From: CAVZVZ01 sp963778895
Lineage (GTDB): Bacteria > Actinomycetota > Acidimicrobiia > Acidimicrobiales > Acidimicrobilacustridaceae
Assembly: GCA_963778895.1 (NCBI GenBank)
Contig: CAVZVZ010000005.1
Coordinates: 806,001 to 870,000 of the forward strand
Reading direction: 5' to 3'
Length of the DNA stretch: 64,000 bases
Shown here: positions 29,826-38,592 of the stretch, piece by piece
How positions within the stretch are numbered: position 1 is the first letter of the stretch
How the letters are laid out: the number at the start of each line of letters is the position of its first letter
The notes under the pieces: model-generated
What the model was told of the DNA's origin: nothing
Seen by the model: only the letters and a program-made list of their open reading frames with translations
The model's database searches: none
Made by a program: the position numbers and the translations under genes

Positions 29826-30612
29826 GTGGGCAAGCGCAGCGACAAGCGCAAGACAAGCGCAACGGCGGGTAGATCTTCGACCAGGCCCAGATCGAGGCCG
29901 ACGTCGCCGAGGGTGGCCTCGCCATCTTCGAGAACGAGGGTTCGATCTTCGAGCGCGACGGCTCGCTGTTCCACGTGGCTCCCCCGGACGTGGCGAACTC
30001 GCTCCGGTTCCTCCTGTCCCGGCTGCAACAATCCGACGAGGTCGGCGCCCGCCAGACGATCGCGATCACCTCGGCGCTGCGGGCGAGGGCGTCACGTCCG
30101 TCGCTCGCAGCCTGGCGGCGATCGTCGCTCACGACCTCGATCGCAGCGTCTGCCTGCTCGAGACCAACTGGTGGCTCGATGCCGACGGCGGCACGGCGCT
30201 GCTCCGGCGACCCGGGCTCGCCGACGTGCTGACCGGCTCGTGCAGCATCGACGACGCGCTGGTGCACACCAGCGAGCCGCGCCTGGCGGTCCTGACCTCG
30301 GGGCGGCTGCCCGTGGCCGACCGCCCGGCCATCGTCGCCAGCAGCGCCTTCACCGACGTGCTGAAGCTGCTCACCAAGGAGTTCGACACCGTCGTCATCG
30401 ACGTACCGCCGGTCCTCAAGGCCAGCGAAGCGTCCACCATCGTCCGTCATGCCGACGCGGCGGTCCTCGTCGTCCGGCAGGGTGTCACCACCGAGCAGCA
30501 GGTGGAGATGGCGATCGACGAGCTCGGCGGCACCGAGCTGCTGGGCGTGATCCTCAACCGGTCGTCGAGCCGCGTGCCCAGGTTCCTGCAGCGCTTCACC
30601 CTGCCCACGTGA
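29826..30612 (+). CDS. CpsD/CapB-like protein with degenerate Walker A (frameshifted)
   Basis: Resembles the cytoplasmic ATPase/tyrosine-kinase partner of Wzz proteins: VANSLRFLLSRLQQSDE, a P-loop region ALRGEGVTSVARSLA, then VCLLETNWW, and a Walker B-like strand FDTVVIDVPPVLKASEA followed by ADAAVLVVRQGVTTEQQ. In active BY-kinases the P loop is GEGKS/T and the Walker A' motif is D-x-D; here the Lys is Val and the second motif is LETNWW, so ATP turnover is doubtful. No Tyr-rich C-terminal tail is present. Shifts lie near 29870 and 30090, with another before the 30226 frame. It follows the Wzz-like gene by 18 nt. Confidence 0.72.
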
Positions 30613-30628
30613 GGCGGCGCGGGCCACC

Positions 30629-30772
30629 ATGAAGCTCCTGCTCGCCTTCATGTTCGGCGTGATGGTGCTCTCGGTCTGGGAGCTCCGCGGCGGGCCGAAG
30701 TGGCACACGCCGGTGGTGGTCGCCACGTGTGCGGTGGTCGCCCTCGCCTTCAGTCTGCAGCGGGTGCTCTGA
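30629..30772 (+). CDS. Small membrane protein, 47 aa
   Basis: The ATG at 30629 opens MKLLLAFMFGVMVLSVWEL, a first membrane helix, then a short loop (RGGPKWHTP) and a second helix (VVVATCAVVALAFSLQRVL) ending with TGA at 30772. It lies 16 nt after the CpsD-like gene and 2 nt before the ligase GTG. That tight spacing and the clean two-helix pattern support a real gene. No family is known to me. Confidence 0.55.
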   Translation: MKLLLAFMFGVMVLSVWELRGGPKWHTPVVVATCAVVALAFSLQRVL

Positions 30773-30774
30773 AC

Positions 30775-33012
30775 GTGATCGAGACGCTTCCGCTCCGCGT
30801 CGACTCGGTGCCCGCGCAGCAGCGCAAGGACCGCACCACGTTGGTGGCCGCCGTCCTCGCCGTGGTCGGCGCCGGTCTGGCCATCGGGTTCGCCGGAGCC
30901 GAGTCCAAGGGTCTCTCCGATCAGTTCCCGCTGGCGTTCGCCGCGCTGCTCTGCGTCGCCGTCGCGATCCTCCTCCGACCGATCGCCGGCGTCTATCTCA
31001 CCGTGTTCTTCTCGGTCCTCGGCGACGCGTCGACGATGGGCGGGTATCCGTTCAACGCCAACTTCTCGAGCTACCAGTCGTTCCTCTACATGAGCGACAA
31101 GCTCACGTTCAGCCCGATCGAGGTCTGCCTCGCGCTCACCGCCGTGAGTTGGTTCGCACACGTCGCCGGCGCTCGCGACTGGCACCTGCTCGGCCGCCCG
31201 TTGGTGTGGCCGCTGCTGATCTTCGCCGGCTTCGTCGGGTTCGGCGTCCTCAACGGCGTCGGCCTCCAAGGCGGCGACCTGAAGATCGCCATCTGGGAGC
31301 TCCGACCGCTCCTGTACCTGGTCGCGATCTACATCCTGGCGTCGAACCTGTTCACCCGTACGGCGCACTACGTGACCATCGCCTGGCTCGTGGTGGTGGC
31401 GATCTCGATCCAGAACATCTTCGCGATCCGTGGCTACTGGGACCTCTCGCCGGCCCTGCGCTCCGAGCTCACGGGCCTCACCGACCACCCGACGTCCCTG
31501 CTCTACACGTGGATCTTCCTGCTCACCTTGGCCCTGTGCGTGCTACGCGGCTGTTCGCGTCGGGCGCGCGTCCTGCTGCTGCTGGCCTCTCTGCCGACCG
31601 CCTACGTGTTCGTGCTCTCGCAACGCCGGGCCGCGATGGTGGCCCTCGGCGCCGGCTTCATCTTCTTCGCCATCGTGCTGTTCTTCCGTCGCCGCAAGGC
31701 GTTCTTCGCGGTCGTGCCCATCGCGCTGCTCCTCACCGTCGGTTACACCGCTGCGTTCTGGAACACGACGGACGGGATCGGCTTCGGTGCTCAGGCGGTC
31801 AAGTCGGTCATCGCCCCCGGTTCGCTGTCCGAGAGCGACGCCTCGTCGGATCAGTATCGGAAGGACGAGAACTTCGACCTCTCGTCCACCGTCCGCGCCA
31901 AGCCGTTGACGGGCATCGGGTTCGGCAAGCCCTTCTACCGGCCAAGGCCGCTCGCCGACATCAGCATCGACCCGTTCTACCAGTACATCCCGCACAACTC
32001 GATCATCTTCATCTGGCTGAAGATGGGGTACCTCGGCTTCGCGGTGATGTTCGTCATCATCGCCGACGTGCTGCGAGCCGGCACCCGCGCCGCGTTGCGG
32101 CTGCCGTCGGGCAACACCCTCGCGGTCACCGTCGCCGCACTGTGCTTCGTCGTGATGTTCTTCGTCTTCTCGTTCGTCGACATCAGCTGGGGTCCTCAGC
32201 CCTGCCTGTTCCTCGGGGTGTGCATGGCGACTTGCGTGAACGTCGTACGCCTGGCGAAGGCGCACGACGAGACCCTGGACGACAGCGACTTCGAGGCCTT
32301 CGAGGAGCTCACTCGACAATCGGTCCCGTCGACCTCGGTGACCGATCCGGCATCGGTCGAGCAGCTGCTGGTCCGCTTGGTGCCCGACGGGACCGCGGTC
32401 GCCGCCTGCCGGACCGATGCGTCGCTGCTCCAACAGCTCAGCGCCGACGAACGAGCACTCGTCGGGTCGGCTCGACCGGTCCGTCGAGCCGAGTTCGCCG
32501 CTGGGCGATCGTGTGCGCACCGTGCCCTGGCGACGATCGGCGCCGACACCGACACGATCGGCCGCGGCCCGCGCCGCCAACCACTCTGGCCCCACGGGGT
32601 GACGGGCTCGATCAGCCACGCCGACGGGCTGGCCGCCGCCGTGGCTTCACCGACCACGTCGGCGGTCGCCGGGCTCGGGATCGACGTCGAGCTCGCCCAC
32701 GGGCTCGACGAGGAGCTCTGGCCGCAGGTGCTGACACCGGCGGAGCTGGCCGTGTGTGAAGCCTCCGACGATGCCGGTGCCGTCGCCGCCGCCCTCTTCA
32801 GCGCCAAGGAGGCCACGTTCAAAGCCCTCTACCCGCTGCTGGGCGCGGAGATCGACTTCCTCGAGGCCGACGCGGTGCTCGAGATGCCCACTGGGCTCGA
32901 GGGCGGAGCAGGAACCGTCTCCGTCCCGACGCTCGGCGCATCAACGACCATTCGTCACGGACGTGCGGGATCGCTCGTGGTGTCCGTGGCGGTCGTCGCC
33001 ACCGTCAGGTGA
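30775..33012 (+). CDS. O-antigen ligase/polymerase-like protein joined to a 4'-phosphopantetheinyl transferase
   Basis: One uninterrupted 745-aa frame from the GTG at 30775. Residues ~20-510 form about 12 membrane helices with a Wzy/WaaL-type core, including LSQRRAAMVALGAGFIFF and a large loop with TGIGFGKPFY and IPHNSIIFIWLKMG. From ~540 on it is a Sfp/EntD-type phosphopantetheinyl transferase: RRAEFAAGRSCAHRAL, the Mg-binding LGIDVE and ALFSAKEATFKAL. The join (PSTSVTDPASVEQ) contains GGTGAC at 32337-32342. A GTG at 32338 could start a separate transferase whose start overlaps a ligase TGA one frame away. The fusion may therefore be real, or produced by one lost base just upstream. Confidence 0.82.
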   Translation: MIETLPLRVDSVPAQQRKDRTTLVAAVLAVVGAGLAIGFAGAESKGLSDQFPLAFAALLCVAVAILLRPIAGVYLTVFFSVLGDASTMGGYPFNANFSSYQSFLYMSDKLTFSPIEVCLALTAVSWFAHVAGARDWHLLGRPLVWPLLIFAGFVGFGVLNGVGLQGGDLKIAIWELRPLLYLVAIYILASNLFTRTAHYVTIAWLVVVAISIQNIFAIRGYWDLSPALRSELTGLTDHPTSLLYTWIFLLTLALCVLRGCSRRARVLLLLASLPTAYVFVLSQRRAAMVALGAGFIFFAIVLFFRRRKAFFAVVPIALLLTVGYTAAFWNTTDGIGFGAQAVKSVIAPGSLSESDASSDQYRKDENFDLSSTVRAKPLTGIGFGKPFYRPRPLADISIDPFYQYIPHNSIIFIWLKMGYLGFAVMFVIIADVLRAGTRAALRLPSGNTLAVTVAALCFVVMFFVFSFVDISWGPQPCLFLGVCMATCVNVVRLAKAHDETLDDSDFEAFEELTRQSVPSTSVTDPASVEQLLVRLVPDGTAVAACRTDASLLQQLSADERALVGSARPVRRAEFAAGRSCAHRALATIGADTDTIGRGPRRQPLWPHGVTGSISHADGLAAAVASPTTSAVAGLGIDVELAHGLDEELWPQVLTPAELAVCEASDDAGAVAAALFSAKEATFKALYPLLGAEIDFLEADAVLEMPTGLEGGAGTVSVPTLGASTTIRHGRAGSLVVSVAVVATVR

Positions 33013-33032
33013 CGCAGTTCAGGTTCGCTTGC

Positions 33033-34184
33033 TCAGGCCAGTGGATCGACGACGAAGGCGGGGATCGGTGACCTTGCGGCCAGGCCGGCCTCGATCGCGG
33101 CCGCCGCGTCCAACGCTTCCTTGATCGTCACGTCCATGTCGAGATAGCGGTACGTGCCGAGACGCCCGACGAACGTCACCCCGCGCACCTCCTTGGCCAG
33201 CGCGACGTACTGGAGCAACTGCTCCTTCTCCCGCACCAGTCTCACCGGGTAATACGGGATGTCACCGGGCTCGCAGACACGACTGAACTCGCGGTAGGTG
33301 ACCGATCCCTCGTGCGACTCCCACGGCGCGAAGTGCTTGAGCTCGGTGATCCTCGTGTAGGGCACGTCGGCGTCGCAGTAGTTCATGACCGGGCAACCCT
33401 GCACGTCACCGAGATGCGTCTCGCGCTCGAAGTCGAGCGTCCGGTACGCGAGCCGACCGTGCTCGTTGTCGAAGAAGTCGTCGACGGGTCCCGTCCACAC
33501 GACGTGATCGAACGAGTCCGACGCCGAACGAGTCCAGCGGGGTGGACAGGTGCACGGTGATCGCCGGTGTGATCGAGGATCGCCTCGACGATCGGCGTGT
33601 ACCCGTTGGCCGGGATGCCCTGAAAAGGGTGGTTGAAGTAGCTGTCGTCGTAGTTGAACCGGACCGGGAGCCGCTGCAGGATGCTGGCGGGCAGGTCCCG
33701 CGGATCGGTGCCCCACTGCTTGCGCGTGTACCCGGCGAAGAACGCCTCGTACAGCTCCCGCCCGACGAACGACAGGCCCTGGTCCTCGAACGACACCGGT
33801 TCGGCCACGGGCTCCGCTCGGGCCTGCAGGAACTCGGCGGCTTCGGCCGGACCCATCGCGGTGCCGAAGAACTGGTTGATCGTGAGCAGGTTGACCGGCA
33901 GCGAGTACACCTGCTCGCCGACGGTGGCCATGACCCGGTGGCGGTACGGCCGCATGTCACCGAAGCGAGTGATGTAGTGCCACACGTGCTCGAACTGCGT
34001 GTGAAAGATGTGCGGCCCGTAGACGTGCACCATCACGTCGGTCTCGGGATCGCGAACGGTGTGGCAGTTGCCGGCGACGTGGCTGCGACCGTCGAACACG
34101 CTGACGGTGTGGCCGGCCTCGGCGAGCTCGCCTCGCGATGACCGCACCGGAGAAGCCCGCGCCGGCGACGCCGATGTGTGACAT
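33033..34184 (-). CDS. glf: UDP-galactopyranose mutase (frameshifted)
   Basis: Flavoenzyme converting UDP-galactopyranose to UDP-galactofuranose. The ATG at 34184 gives MSHIGVAGAGFSGAVIAR (FAD motif). Further conserved parts are HVYGPHIFHTQFEHVWHYI, TINQFFG, FFAGYTRKQWGTDP, RFNYDDSYFNHPFQGIP and the C-terminal GRLGTYRYLDMDVTI. Shifts lie near 34130 and 33525. The summed length of ~383 aa is normal. Its presence implies galactofuranose in the glycan, fed by galE at 26039. Confidence 0.93.
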
Positions 34185-34378
34185 GGCCACGGACCGTAGC
34201 CGTCCGCGGCTCGTCCCGCGCGACCGGGACCGGCGGATCCGAGCCGTTCCGGTGCAGCCACGGGGGTGCGCGGGTACGTCACGACCAGGAAAACGCCGGG
34301 GCGTGAGCCACTCCCGCGCCGGAGGCATCGCTATCGTCGGGGCGTGCGACCGGCACGAGCGCGGGAAGAGGAGGTCAG

Positions 34379-34921
34379 GTGGGGTTCGATCCGCGGTACG
34401 TCTGGGACAACGGCCTCGCTGTCCTGAATGCTCGGTGGTCACTCCGCAAGGCCGACCACGTCGGCGATCGCGTTCGCCTCCGCGGCCGACCGGCCGTCAC
34501 CAACCACGGGCGCATGGTCATCGGCCGGAGAGTGCAGCTCGTGTCGACGATCGCCACCTTGGAGCTGGTGTCCGACCCGGACGGATTGCTGGAGATCGGC
34601 GAGGCCACGCTCGTCAACTTCGGGTGCTCACTGGTCGCAACCGAGCTCGTGCGGATCGGCGCCGACTGCCACATCGGGCCGTACACGATGATGCTCGACA
34701 ACGACTTCCACCGCGTCGAGCCGGAACGGCGCCTGGAACGTCCGCCGTCACAGCCGATCATCGTCGAGGACAACGTGTGGATCGGTGCCCGCTCGATCCT
34801 GATGCCAGGGGTCACCGTCGGGCGCGACAGCTGCGTCGGCGCCGGAAGCGTCGTGACCACCAGCGTCCCGCCGCGCACCCTCGCGGCCGGTGTGCCCGCC
34901 CGCCCGATCAGGGAGCTCTGA
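34379..34921 (+). CDS. Left-handed beta-helix acyltransferase (WcaF/Maa type)
   Basis: Intact, 180 aa. Hexapeptide repeats run from about residue 60 to the end (LEIGEATLVNFGCSLVAT, IVEDNVWIGARSILMPGVTV, SCVGAGSVVTTSVPP) and close with AAGVPARPIREL. The likely catalytic His is in LDNDFHRVEP. The GTG at 34379 has GAGGAGG 5 nt upstream. It probably O-acetylates a sugar or lipid-linked intermediate. The glycosyltransferase gene at 34923 follows with only one base between. Confidence 0.85.
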   Translation: MGFDPRYVWDNGLAVLNARWSLRKADHVGDRVRLRGRPAVTNHGRMVIGRRVQLVSTIATLELVSDPDGLLEIGEATLVNFGCSLVATELVRIGADCHIGPYTMMLDNDFHRVEPERRLERPPSQPIIVEDNVWIGARSILMPGVTVGRDSCVGAGSVVTTSVPPRTLAAGVPARPIREL

Positions 34922-34922
34922 G

Positions 34923-35921
34923 GTGAGCCCCGACGTCAGCGTCGTCATCCCGACGTTCAATCGGCGCGCCCAGCTCGAGCGCACCCTTGTCGGGCTCGCC
35001 GCCCAGACCGACCTCGAGCACGAGGTCGAAGTGATCGTGGTGTCCGACGGCTCGACCGACGGAACCGACGACTGGCTTCGCTCCGGAGCGGCCCCGCTGC
35101 CGGTGTCGGCGTGCTATCAGCCCAACTCCGGGCCCGCCGCCGCCCGCAACCACGGGGTGTCGGCGGCGCGAGGCTCGCTGGTGCTGTTCCTCGACGACGA
35201 CGTCGTCCCCGCGCCCGACCTCGTCAGCACCCACGTCCACCACCACCGCTCCCTCGACGACGACCTCGTGGTGGTCGGGCCGATGCGCACCCCCGAGGAC
35301 CTCCCCCTCTCACCGTGGGTCAAGTGGGAGCAGCGCATGCTGTACAAGCAGTACGACGCCATGCTGCGCGGCGACTGGGAGGCCACGCCCCGGCAGTTCT
35401 ACACCGCCAACGCGTCCGCTGGCCCGCCGCCACCTCGAGTCCGCCGGTGGCTTCGATCCGGCGTTTCGGCGCGCCGAGGACGTCGAGCTCGCCTACCGGC
35501 TCGCCGATGCCGGTCTCACCTTCACCTTCGTCCCCGAAGCCGTCGTGCTGCACTACGCCGAGCGCTCGTTCGACTCGTGGCGGGCCAACGCCTCGGCCTA
35601 CGGGCGCAACGACGTGATCTTCGGCCGCGACCAAGGACAAGCCTGGCTGCTCGACGTCGATCGCCCACGAGTTCCACGGACGGCACCGCCTCGTGCGGAG
35701 CCTGACCCGCATGTCCCTGCGACATCCACGGGTGGGACGCATCGGTGGCAGGCGGTGCGGCGTTCACGGCCCGGGTCGCGAGCAAGACCGGGCCCGAGAG
35801 CGTCGCCGACGCGGCGCTGAGCGCGCTGTACAACCTCGAGTACTACCGCGGCATGGCCGACGAGCTCGGCGACACCCGCGAGCTCCTCGCCCGCTTCGAC
35901 GCGGCGTCGGGGCAGAAGTGA
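34923..35921 (+). CDS. Glycosyltransferase family 2 (frameshifted)
   Basis: GT-A fold: VSVVIPTFNRRAQLERTL, VSDGSTDGT, NSGPAAARNHGVSAARG, the metal-binding LVLFLDDDVVP and, after a shift, AGGFDPAFRRAEDVELAYRL. Shifts lie near 35430, 35655 and 35755. The last frame ends ALYNLEYYRGMADELGD with TGA at 35919-35921. The stop overlaps the GTG of the next gene (GTGA). Cytoplasmic transferase of the glycan repeat unit; donor and acceptor unknown. Confidence 0.82.
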
Positions 35922-37063
35922 GCGATCAAACGCAGAGCAAGTCCACCGCGACCTCGTCATTGCCCCGGGTCGGGTTCGTGCTCGAGCAGACGCTGGGCCA
36001 CGTCACCCACGCCGACAACCTGGCGCGGCTGGTGCCGCCCGACCCGCGCATCCGGGCCGAGTTCGCGTTGGTCGACTTCGACCTCGACCGGCGCTGGGCC
36101 CGGGTCCCGGGCCACGGCAACTGGACCGTGCGCGCCGGGCTCCGCGCTCGGCGCGCCGTGCGCGCGCTGCAGCGCGACGATCGATTGGACGCATTGTTCG
36201 TGCACACCCAGGTGGCGGCGACGCTGATGCCGGATGTGCTGCGGCGAATCCCGGCCGTGGTCTCGCTCGATGCGACGCCGATCCAGTACGACCAGCTCGG
36301 CGACCACTACGGGCACTCGACGAGCAGCGAGCGCGTCGAAGGGGCCAAGTGGCGGCTGCATCGGTCGTGCTTCGCCCGAGCCGACCGGCTGGTGACGTGG
36401 TCACAGTGGACCAAGGACGGACTCGTCGATGAGTACGACGTGGCCCCGGACAAGGTCGTCGTCATCGCGCCCGGCGTGGACTACGACCGGTGGGCGGCGG
36501 AGGGCCGATCCCGCGACAACGGCGCCGACGACGCACCGATCCGGATCCTCTTCGTCGGCGGCGACCTCACGCGGAAAGGTGGGCGCACGCTCATCGACTC
36601 GGTGCGACGCCTGCGAACCGACGGCGCCGACGTCGAGCTCGACTTGGTCACCAAGGAGCAGCTCCCGGCCGAGGACGGCATCACCGTGCACAACGGATTG
36701 GGACCGAACAGCCCCGCGCTGATCGAGCTCTACCGGCAGGCACACATCTTCTGCCTGCCGACGTTGGGTGACTGCCTACCGATGGTGCTATCGGAAGCCG
36801 GCGCCACCGGCCTTCCCCTCGTCTCCACCGATGTCGGCGCCATCCGCGAGATCGTGCGCCCAGAACACACCGGGTTGCTCGTGCCCCCCGGCGACGAAAT
36901 CGCCCTCACCGCCGCGCTCGCCCGCCTCATCGCCGATCCGACCCTGCGGCGGTCGCTCGGCGCCAACGCGCAGCACGTGGTGCGCGCCGACTTCGACGCC
37001 GCGAAGAACGCGTCGCGACTGGTGGACGTGCTGGTCGATGTCGCCGAGAACGAGCGTCGATAG
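35918..37063 (+). CDS. Glycosyltransferase family 4
   Basis: Intact, 381 aa, GT-B fold. The C-terminal donor domain shows IRILFVGGDLTRKGGRTLID, the GT4 Glu region IFCLPTLGDCLPMVLSEAGA and a Gly-rich VSTDVGAIREIV. An N-terminal phrase with DATPIQYDQLGDHYG resembles Acidimicrobiia and cyanobacterial surface-glycan transferases. The GTG at 35918 overlaps the upstream stop by 4 nt, indicating coupled translation. Confidence 0.88.
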   Translation: MSDQTQSKSTATSSLPRVGFVLEQTLGHVTHADNLARLVPPDPRIRAEFALVDFDLDRRWARVPGHGNWTVRAGLRARRAVRALQRDDRLDALFVHTQVAATLMPDVLRRIPAVVSLDATPIQYDQLGDHYGHSTSSERVEGAKWRLHRSCFARADRLVTWSQWTKDGLVDEYDVAPDKVVVIAPGVDYDRWAAEGRSRDNGADDAPIRILFVGGDLTRKGGRTLIDSVRRLRTDGADVELDLVTKEQLPAEDGITVHNGLGPNSPALIELYRQAHIFCLPTLGDCLPMVLSEAGATGLPLVSTDVGAIREIVRPEHTGLLVPPGDEIALTAALARLIADPTLRRSLGANAQHVVRADFDAAKNASRLVDVLVDVAENERR

Positions 37064-37648
37064 TCAGTCGAGCTCGCGGATCACGGTCGCGGGCACGCCA
37101 CCCACCAACGTGTCGGGCGGTACCGAACGCGTGACGACGGCGCCGGCGGCCACGACAGCACCCTCGCCGATCGTCACACCACCGAGGATCGTCGCACGCG
37201 CGCCGATCCACGATCCCGGTTCGATCACTACCGGTGCCGCGATCGACCGACCGGCCCGACGCCGGCGGGTCGCCGAGCTCATGGGACCCGGTGAGCACTG
37301 CCGCGTCGTGACCGAAGTACACCAGGTCCCCGATCGTGACCGGCGCCGATACGTCGAACCGACATCCATCGTTCAGGAAGCAATCAGCCCCGATCTCGAA
37401 TCCGGGCGGCGGATCCGGATCCGCCGCCCGCGATCCACAGTCGCCCCCCGATGCCCGTGCGCTCGCCGATCCTCAGGCCGCCGGCGCGCAGAAGCAGCAG
37501 GCGAAGTGAGTTCGCCGGTGTACGGCGGGAGCAGACCGGCCAAAGCCAACGCCACCGACAGGCGCGGCTGCAAGCTCACGATCTGCGAGTCCGCGGCGTT
37601 CATGGCACGGGAGAAGCCGGGGAATCGCGGTGTGGATCGCGCGGCCAT
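37064..37648 (-). CDS. Hexapeptide-repeat acetyltransferase (frameshifted)
   Basis: An N-terminal helical part (SQIVSLQPRLSVALALAG, PPYTGELT) leads to left-handed beta-helix repeats in changing frames (VYFGHDAAVLTGSHELGD, WIGARATILGGVTIGEGAVV, AGAVVTRSVPPDTLVGGVP) and the C-terminus ATVIRELD. This is the WcaF/colanic-acid acetyltransferase pattern with His in the LTGSH segment. At least three shifts fall between 37200 and 37500. The ATG at 37648 lies 15 nt after the upstream stop; the ATG at 37603 is an alternative. Confidence 0.72.
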
Positions 37649-37662
37649 CGTCGTTCCGGGAG

Positions 37663-38592
37663 TCAGGGTTCGATGTACAGGCGAGCCGCGCGGTCGACGC
37701 CGAACCGGAAGCTCCCCCGCACGCCGGCCAGCACCCCTTGCACGTAGTACCGCTCGGTCGGCTTCTTGCCGGCGACGCCATAGACCAACCACTTGCCGCT
37801 CGCTCGGCCGAGCTGCTTGGCCAGCAGCCACAACGCGTAAGGGTCCCGGCAGCGGACGTGCTTGGTGTAGAAGCCGCCGTCGCCCGTGCCGTAGGCGAGG
37901 AGCAGGCCCGGCCAATCGTCCCGATCGCGACGGCCATCGTGGCGGATCACCACCTCTGGACGGAGCAGGACGACACCACCGGCCTTGACCGTTCGATAGA
38001 CCATGTCGAAGTCCTGCGACGAGCGCAGCGGACCACCGCCGCCGAGCACGTTGTCGAACCCTCCGACGCGCTCGAACAAGCGTCGTCGGGCCGCGAAGTT
38101 CGCACCCATGCCGACCACCCGGAACCCGTCGCGCTTGCTCAACCGCTCGGGTGCGGTGATCCCGAGCACTGGGGTGTGGGCATAGTCCTCGTCGGTCGTG
38201 CCGAACGGCAGCACCTTGCCGTACAACAGGTCGCCGTCGGGCTCGGATTCGAACGCCTCCACGATGCTCGTGATCCACGAGGGTCCGGTGATGCAATCGT
38301 CGTCGGTGAAAGCGAGGATCTCACCCGTCGAGGTTTCGATGCCCGTGTTGTAGGCCCTCGAGAGTCCGGCCTGCTCCCGGTGCTCGTAGTGCAAGCGCGG
38401 CTCGCCCCCGGCGATCGCTTCTACTGCTTCTCGCGTAGCGGACGAGGTGCTCTGGTCGACGATCGTGATATCGAAGTTGGGGTAATCGTTCGCCAACACG
38501 CTCTCGATGACGTTGGCGATCTTGTCCTCACGGTTGCGGGTGCAGATCACCACCGACACGAGGGGTGGATGGGGGTCCGACACCGGTCGCAT
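37663..38592 (-). CDS. Glycosyltransferase family 2
   Basis: Intact. GT-A marks are LVSVVICTRNREDKIANVI, TIVDQSTSSATREAV, AGLSRAYNTGIE, the Asp-rich LAFTDDDCITGPSW and GGPLRSSQDFDMVYRTV. The tail is basic and may be membrane-associated. The ATG at 38592 is preferred because GGGAG stands 8 nt upstream; an ATG at 38622 is also in frame. The gene overlaps the end of the flippase gene by ~65 nt. Confidence 0.88.
   Translation of the reverse strand: MRPVSDPHPPLVSVVICTRNREDKIANVIESVLANDYPNFDITIVDQSTSSATREAVEAIAGGEPRLHYEHREQAGLSRAYNTGIETSTGEILAFTDDDCITGPSWITSIVEAFESEPDGDLLYGKVLPFGTTDEDYAHTPVLGITAPERLSKRDGFRVVGMGANFAARRRLFERVGGFDNVLGGGGPLRSSQDFDMVYRTVKAGGVVLLRPEVVIRHDGRRDRDDWPGLLLAYGTGDGGFYTKHVRCRDPYALWLLAKQLGRASGKWLVYGVAGKKPTERYYVQGVLAGVRGSFRFGVDRAARLYIEP

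Noticed and set aside
29464..31488. 674-codon minus-strand open frame
   Set aside because: It is the mirror of the Wzz, CpsD-like and ligase genes. Its composition is Arg/Asp/Gln-rich and repetitive, with no family pattern, typical of antisense frames in high-GC DNA.
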